From positions 344,353-408,352 of the forward strand of contig NZ_JABSNP010000002.1 in assembly GCF_013294115.1 (NCBI RefSeq): a stretch of 64,000 nt of DNA, given 5' to 3'. Shown here piece after piece: positions 60,475 through 64,000 of the stretch. The DNA comes from Hymenobacter caeli (GTDB lineage: Bacteria > Bacteroidota > Bacteroidia > Cytophagales > Hymenobacteraceae). The notes beneath the pieces are model-generated. The model saw nothing but the letters and a program-made list of their open reading frames with translations, had not been told where the DNA came from and did no database searches. The position numbers were made by a program, and so were the translations under genes. Position 1 is the stretch's first letter. Each line of letters begins with the position of its first letter.

Positions 60475-62142
60475 CTACGACAAGCCCGTAATCACCCCGT
60501 CGTCGTCGATGGCCATGCCGGCGGAGGCGGGCACGGGCGGCAGGCCTGGCATCCGCAGCAGGGTGCCGAGGATGGGGATGAGGAAGCCCGCGCCGGCCGC
60601 CAGCTCGCACTCGCGCACGGTGACGCGGAAGCCCTCGGGCCGGCCGATGAGCTTTTCGTTGTCGGAAAACGACTTCTGGGTTTTGGCCATGCAGATGGGC
60701 AACCCCGCCAGGCCAAGCCGGTCGATGCGGCGCAGGTCGGCTTCGGCCTGCGCGGTGTAGTCCACGCCAGCGGCCCCGTACACCTTGCGGGCGATGGTTT
60801 CGATTTTGGCCTTCACCGGCTGGTCCCAGGCGTAGAGCGGGCGCAGGCGGTTGGTGCCCGCGGCGATGTTGGCCAGCACGGCCTCGGCCAGGGCGGTGGC
60901 CCCGGCGCCGCCCTCGGCCCAGCTGGTGCTGCGGACGGCCTCCACGCCGCGGGCCCGGCACAGCTGCTGCACCAGGGCCACCTCTTCGGGCGTGTCGCTG
61001 ACGAAGTGGTTGATGGCCACCACGGGCTGGTAACCAAATTTCTGGGCGTTTTCGATGTGCTTGGCCAGGTTAGCAAAGCCCCGCTCGCAGCGCGCCAGGC
61101 TGGGGGTGTTCAGCTCGGCGGCCGGGGCCCCGCCGTGGTGGCGCAGGGCGCGCACGGTGGCCACCAGCACCACGGCGGCGGGGGCCAGGCCGGCGTAGCC
61201 GCACTTGATGTCGAGGAACTTCTCGGCCCCGAGGTCGGCGCCAAAACCGGCTTCCGTCACTACGTAGTCGCCCAGGGAAAGGCCCATGCGGGTGGCCAGC
61301 ACGGTGTTGGTGCCCTGGGCGATGTTGGCGAAGGGGCCGCCGTGCACCAGGGCGGGGGTTTGTTCCAGGGTTTGCACCAGGTTGGGCTTCAGGGCGTCGC
61401 GCAGCAGGATGGTCATGGCCGCCTCGGCCTGCAGCTGGCGGGCGTAGATGGGCTCGTTGGCATAGCTGAAGGCCACCAGGATGTTGCCGAGCTTGGCCTT
61501 GAGGTCGGCCAGGCTGGTGGCCAGGCACAGGATGGCCATCACCTCGGAGGCGGCCGTGATGTTAAAGCCGTCGCTGCGCATCACTCCGTTGGCTTTGCCG
61601 CCGAGGCCCACGATGGTCTGGCGCAGGCTGCGGTCGTTCAGGTCGAGGCAGCGCTTCCAGAGCACGGTGCGCGGGTCGATGCGCAGGGGGTGGTTGGGCG
61701 TCTGGATGGCGTTGTCGAGCAGGGCGGCCAGCAGGTTGTTGGCCTTTTCCACGGCGTTGAAGTCGCCGGTGAAGTGCAGGTTGATGTCCACCATCGGGCT
61801 CACCTGCGAGCGGCCGCCGCCGGTGGCCCCGCCCTTGGCCCCGAACACGGGCCCCAGCGAGGGCTCGCGCAGCACCACCACGGCCTTTTTGCCCAGCTTG
61901 CTCAGCCCGTCGCCCAAGCCGATGGACACCGTGGTTTTGCCCTCGCCGGCCGGGGTGGGCGTGATGGCCGTGACCAAGATTAGCTTTGCCGCGGCCACCT
62001 TTTCCGGGTCTATCAGGTGCAGGGGCAGCTTGGCTTTGTTGCGGCCGTAGGGCTCCAGGTCGTTTTCGGGAATGCCCAGGCGCGCGGCTATTTCTTTAAT
62101 GGGTGGCAGAACTACGGATTCGGCAATGGCAATGTCGGTCAT
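60475..62142 (-). CDS. fhs: Formate-tetrahydrofolate ligase
   Basis: It makes 10-formyl-THF from formate, THF and ATP for purine and one-carbon metabolism. The 555-aa protein has the P-loop-like TPTPAGEGKTTVSIGLGDGL, GVMRSDGFNITAASEVMAIL and GPFANIAQGTNTVLATRMGL. TEAGFGADLGAEKFLDIKC and PVVAINHFVSDTPEE are further diagnostic segments of the family. Length is normal. Start is ATG at 62140-62142; a 121-bp inverted-repeat element lies about 90 bases upstream. Confidence 0.96.
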   Translation of the reverse strand: MTDIAIAESVVLPPIKEIAARLGIPENDLEPYGRNKAKLPLHLIDPEKVAAAKLILVTAITPTPAGEGKTTVSIGLGDGLSKLGKKAVVVLREPSLGPVFGAKGGATGGGRSQVSPMVDINLHFTGDFNAVEKANNLLAALLDNAIQTPNHPLRIDPRTVLWKRCLDLNDRSLRQTIVGLGGKANGVMRSDGFNITAASEVMAILCLATSLADLKAKLGNILVAFSYANEPIYARQLQAEAAMTILLRDALKPNLVQTLEQTPALVHGGPFANIAQGTNTVLATRMGLSLGDYVVTEAGFGADLGAEKFLDIKCGYAGLAPAAVVLVATVRALRHHGGAPAAELNTPSLARCERGFANLAKHIENAQKFGYQPVVAINHFVSDTPEEVALVQQLCRARGVEAVRSTSWAEGGAGATALAEAVLANIAAGTNRLRPLYAWDQPVKAKIETIARKVYGAAGVDYTAQAEADLRRIDRLGLAGLPICMAKTQKSFSDNEKLIGRPEGFRVTVRECELAAGAGFLIPILGTLLRMPGLPPVPASAGMAIDDDGVITGLS

Positions 62143-62229
62143 GCGGAGAGGCTATTGGTTTCGGATATGGCAACTGAAAAGCAAGAACTTTGTGTGGCAC
62201 ACCGCCCGAATAGTTTTTTGGCGGTGAAA

Positions 62230-62350
62230 TAAAACGGGGCGGTCCGGCGACTTTTTCTGTCGTCGGGCCACTCTTACTAAAAAACAGCAGCCCCGGGGCT
62301 TGGTAAGCGTGGCCCGACGACAGAAAAAGTCGCCGGACCACCCCGTTTTA
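62230..62350. mobile_element. MITE-like element with 50-bp terminal inverted repeats, TA ends
   Basis: The left arm 62230-62279 starts TAAAACGGGGCGGTCCGGCG; the right arm 62301-62350 is its complement with about three mismatches; the spacer is 21 bases. Each end begins or ends with TA, as for TA-duplicating IS630/mariner-type MITEs. It contains no gene. Confidence 0.75.
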
Positions 62351-62387
62351 GACCATTCTCATAGTATTTACTGACTCGCGTTATCAT

Positions 62388-63305
62388 TCAACTAACCATC
62401 AGCGCTTTCCACGCCTCCAGTACCCGCCCCTCGGCCAGCAGCTGCTGGGCCAGTCGCGCCAGCTGCTGCTGTCGCTCGGGGGCCCCGGCGGGGTATTTAT
62501 TGAGGAGGTAGGCCGCCATCGGGTCTGCTTTGAACTCCTCGACCTGGGCGGGGGTGGGCAGGGCCTCGCGCTCCACGTTGGCGAGCTGGCCCAAGTCGTT
62601 GCCGGTGAGGACGGCGCTGGTGCGGATGTGCTCCGGCAGCTGGTCGTGGCCGATGCCCAGGCGGCGGTTGGGCCGCACCACCTCGAAGAGGCTGGCTCCG
62701 CTGGCGCGGGCGTACCAGTCGCCGCCCAGGCGGGCCACCGCGTCCAGCCGGAACGGGTCGATGCCGGCGGCGTCAGGTAGTAAAATATCTTGGCGGAAGT
62801 GGGCCCGCACCGCCCGGCACACCACTAGGTGGCCGGCCCCGGGGCCCTGGCCCAGCGGCACAATCTGTTCCACCACGCACTCGAAGGCGGCGGGGGCCTC
62901 GGCCACGCGGGGCGGGCGCACCCGCTCGCTGGCCAGCTCGGTGAAGCCGGCCTTGGCAAACTCGTTCACGCCGGCCGGGTACTCGGCGCTGGCCAACGAC
63001 ATCTGCTGCACCATGGCGTAGTCGCAGATGTTGATAACGACTTCCGGCACGGCCCGCACGTTCCGCAGCGTGTGCTTCTCGGAGCCGTCGCGCAGGCGGT
63101 TGATGGGCGAAAACACGAGGATGGGGGGCGTGTAGCAGAACACGTTGAAGAAGCTGTACGGGCTCAGGTTCACGCGCCCGTCGGCGTCCACGGTGCTGGC
63201 GAAGGCGACGGGGCGCGGGGCCACCGCGCCGCCGAGCAGCGGCATCCACTGGGCGGGCGTGAGGTCGGCGGGCGTGACGGAGTGGAAGGTTGGCGGGGTG
63301 GGCAT
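62388..63305 (-). CDS. Flavin reductase family protein
   Basis: The 305-aa protein has an FMN-binding split-barrel with LLGGAVAPRPVAFASTVDAD, VNLSPYSFFNVFCYTPP and ILVFSPINRLRDGSEKHT, followed by CDYAMVQQMSLASAEYP. The motif order matches the Bacteroidota flavin reductase/styrene-monooxygenase-reductase-like group that supplies reduced flavin. A C-terminal ~80-residue extension (RRLGIGHDQLPEHIR to the end) is typical of this subfamily. Start is ATG at 63303-63305. Confidence 0.9.
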   Translation of the reverse strand: MPTPPTFHSVTPADLTPAQWMPLLGGAVAPRPVAFASTVDADGRVNLSPYSFFNVFCYTPPILVFSPINRLRDGSEKHTLRNVRAVPEVVINICDYAMVQQMSLASAEYPAGVNEFAKAGFTELASERVRPPRVAEAPAAFECVVEQIVPLGQGPGAGHLVVCRAVRAHFRQDILLPDAAGIDPFRLDAVARLGGDWYARASGASLFEVVRPNRRLGIGHDQLPEHIRTSAVLTGNDLGQLANVEREALPTPAQVEEFKADPMAAYLLNKYPAGAPERQQQLARLAQQLLAEGRVLEAWKALMVS

Positions 63306-63327
63306 GGAATGGGGCCGGGGTGAGGAG

Positions 63328-63335
63328 CAAAACTA
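63328..63335 (-). promoter_or_regulatory. -7 promoter box TAGTTTTG of the flavin reductase gene
   Basis: This minus-strand TAnnTTTG match lies 22 bases before the ATG. Confidence 0.45.
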
Positions 63336-63345
63336 CCGCCTTTGC

Positions 63346-63831
63346 TCAGGTGGGTACCCGGCCGACCCATATCCAGCCTATTTGAACAACAATGCACTCC
63401 TCGCCATCATCATCCACAGCGGACCAGTGGCGTCGGCGCGAACCCCATTTACCCGACTCGGCGAATTCTTTTGGGCTCAGCACGTCTATTTCCGCGTGAG
63501 CGGTCCAGATTAAATCGGCCACACCGGGTAGAGACTGGTATTCGATGGGTAATGGTACGGGCTGCGCCTCGGGAAGGCGCTGTTCGTAAACTGTTTTGAG
63601 ACGCTCAATCGCCGCCGTTACCTTTGATAACCCAAAACGAATATCATGCAGCCAGATAGCAAGGTATAGGTCAGGATAAAGTGGCGTGAGCTGCTCTCGC
63701 CACTGCTGCAAATCGGTCAACAGCCGGGCAGCCCACGGGCGTCGGAAGGCCAGTGGCGGCCGGCCATGCACTGTCCAAGGAGCCAAGCCAAGTTGGTCGT
63801 AATCGTATTTGTGCTTTGCTAAGCGTGCCAA
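63346..63831 (-). CDS. Hypothetical protein, N terminus possibly lost
   Basis: The 161-aa reading from TTG (63829-63831) includes KYDYDQLGLAPWTVHGRPPL, DLYLAIWLHDIRFGLSK and a C-terminal CIVVQIGWIWVG. Not recognised. The same frame stays open and protein-like further upstream (GLRRHWRQHQ) to a TAG at 63910-63912 without any ATG or GTG. The true start is therefore either a rare codon or was removed, possibly by the putative IS whose end lies just beyond (about 63933). It is upstream of the flavin reductase gene on the same strand. Confidence 0.5.
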   Translation of the reverse strand: MARLAKHKYDYDQLGLAPWTVHGRPPLAFRRPWAARLLTDLQQWREQLTPLYPDLYLAIWLHDIRFGLSKVTAAIERLKTVYEQRLPEAQPVPLPIEYQSLPGVADLIWTAHAEIDVLSPKEFAESGKWGSRRRHWSAVDDDGEECIVVQIGWIWVGRVPT

Positions 63832-63932
63832 ATCGGGGGCTGTCGGCGTCGTGGCCCGTCGCTGGTGCTGCCGCCAGTGGCGGCGTAGGCCGCGAATGCG
63901 TTTTCTACTCTACCCTACTAAAATTTGAGGCA

Positions 63933-64000
63933 TAAAAACGGGGCGGCCCGACCTTTGGAGTTCCTACACAGCCAAACTCGTTCCGCCCCGTGAAGCAAGG
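63933..64000 (+). mobile_element. Putative insertion-sequence left end (partial)
   Basis: TAAAAACGGGGCGGCCCGAC resembles the tip of the 62230 element (AAAACGGGGCGG then CCG). A possible GTG start (63990, GTGAAGCAA) begins near the window edge. Transposase identity cannot be seen. Confidence 0.45.

Overview
The window looks like a chromosomal segment of a high-GC member of the Bacteroidota, most likely Hymenobacter or a close relative in the Cytophagales. The evidence is the fused LpxC-FabZ, the type IX secretion genes porX and porT plus a PorE-like protein, families largely confined to Bacteroidota (DUF5606, DUF2851, the divergent acyl-CoA reductase/ferredoxin pair), and repeated TAnnTTTG promoter boxes. 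No rRNA, tRNA, CRISPR array or phage module was seen.

Layout. 1-4300: start of waaA (Kdo transferase), a 2-Cys peroxiredoxin, an enoyl-CoA hydratase, aspartate kinase and divergent fructose-bisphosphatase. 4300-10520: DUF5606 protein, TonB-like protein, EngB GTPase, a PorE-like TPR/propeller/OmpA protein, and menaquinone methyltransferase overlapping porT. 10550-18510: short-chain dehydrogenase, an esterase with a broken 5' end, cytidine deaminase, a saccharopine dehydrogenase-like protein, a tRNA methyltransferase, an AT-rich lipoprotein, RNase HI, MarC, a SerC-like aminotransferase and AroQ. 18670-24840: XerD, FtsK, LolA and DUF2851. 24840-33900: a polytopic membrane protein, hexapeptide acetyltransferase, TrhO, nucleoside phosphorylase, acyl-CoA reductase and ferredoxin, ValRS. 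34000-39900: a RES-domain remnant, a 2-oxoacid dehydrogenase E2, CinA, a DUF4197 protein and an ABC ATPase. 40030-46930: a lipid A block (lpxA, lpxC-fabZ, lpxD), an HD hydrolase and PorX. 47160-56600: divergent GH2 and GH3 glycosidases, an aminotransferase and an outer-membrane receptor. 56870-63830: TsaE, alanine dehydrogenase, an AT-rich orphan, an AAA/DUF4143 ATPase, formate-THF ligase and a flavin reductase. The right edge appears to enter an insertion sequence.

How the genes fit together. Most are housekeeping: envelope biogenesis (waaA, lpx genes, lolA, TonB-like, PorX/PorT), chromosome segregation (xerD, ftsK), tRNA biology (valS, tsaE, trhO, trmN6) and central or amino-acid metabolism (lysC, fbp, aroQ, ald, fhs, E2). 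The GH2/GH3 pair looks like a small glycan-use locus.

The most unusual signal is a family of hairpin repeats built from short tandem units such as GTTAGCC or CATAACT. They sit directly in front of many start codons, and one copy lies in frame inside valS. Also notable are a 66-bp palindrome in front of the DUF4143 ATPase gene, a 121-bp inverted-repeat element that shares its tip with the putative IS end at the window edge, low-GC patches inside otherwise high-GC genes (lysC, acyl-CoA reductase), and five promoters placed so close to the start codon that leaderless mRNAs are expected. All calls come from reading the sequence; no database search was run.
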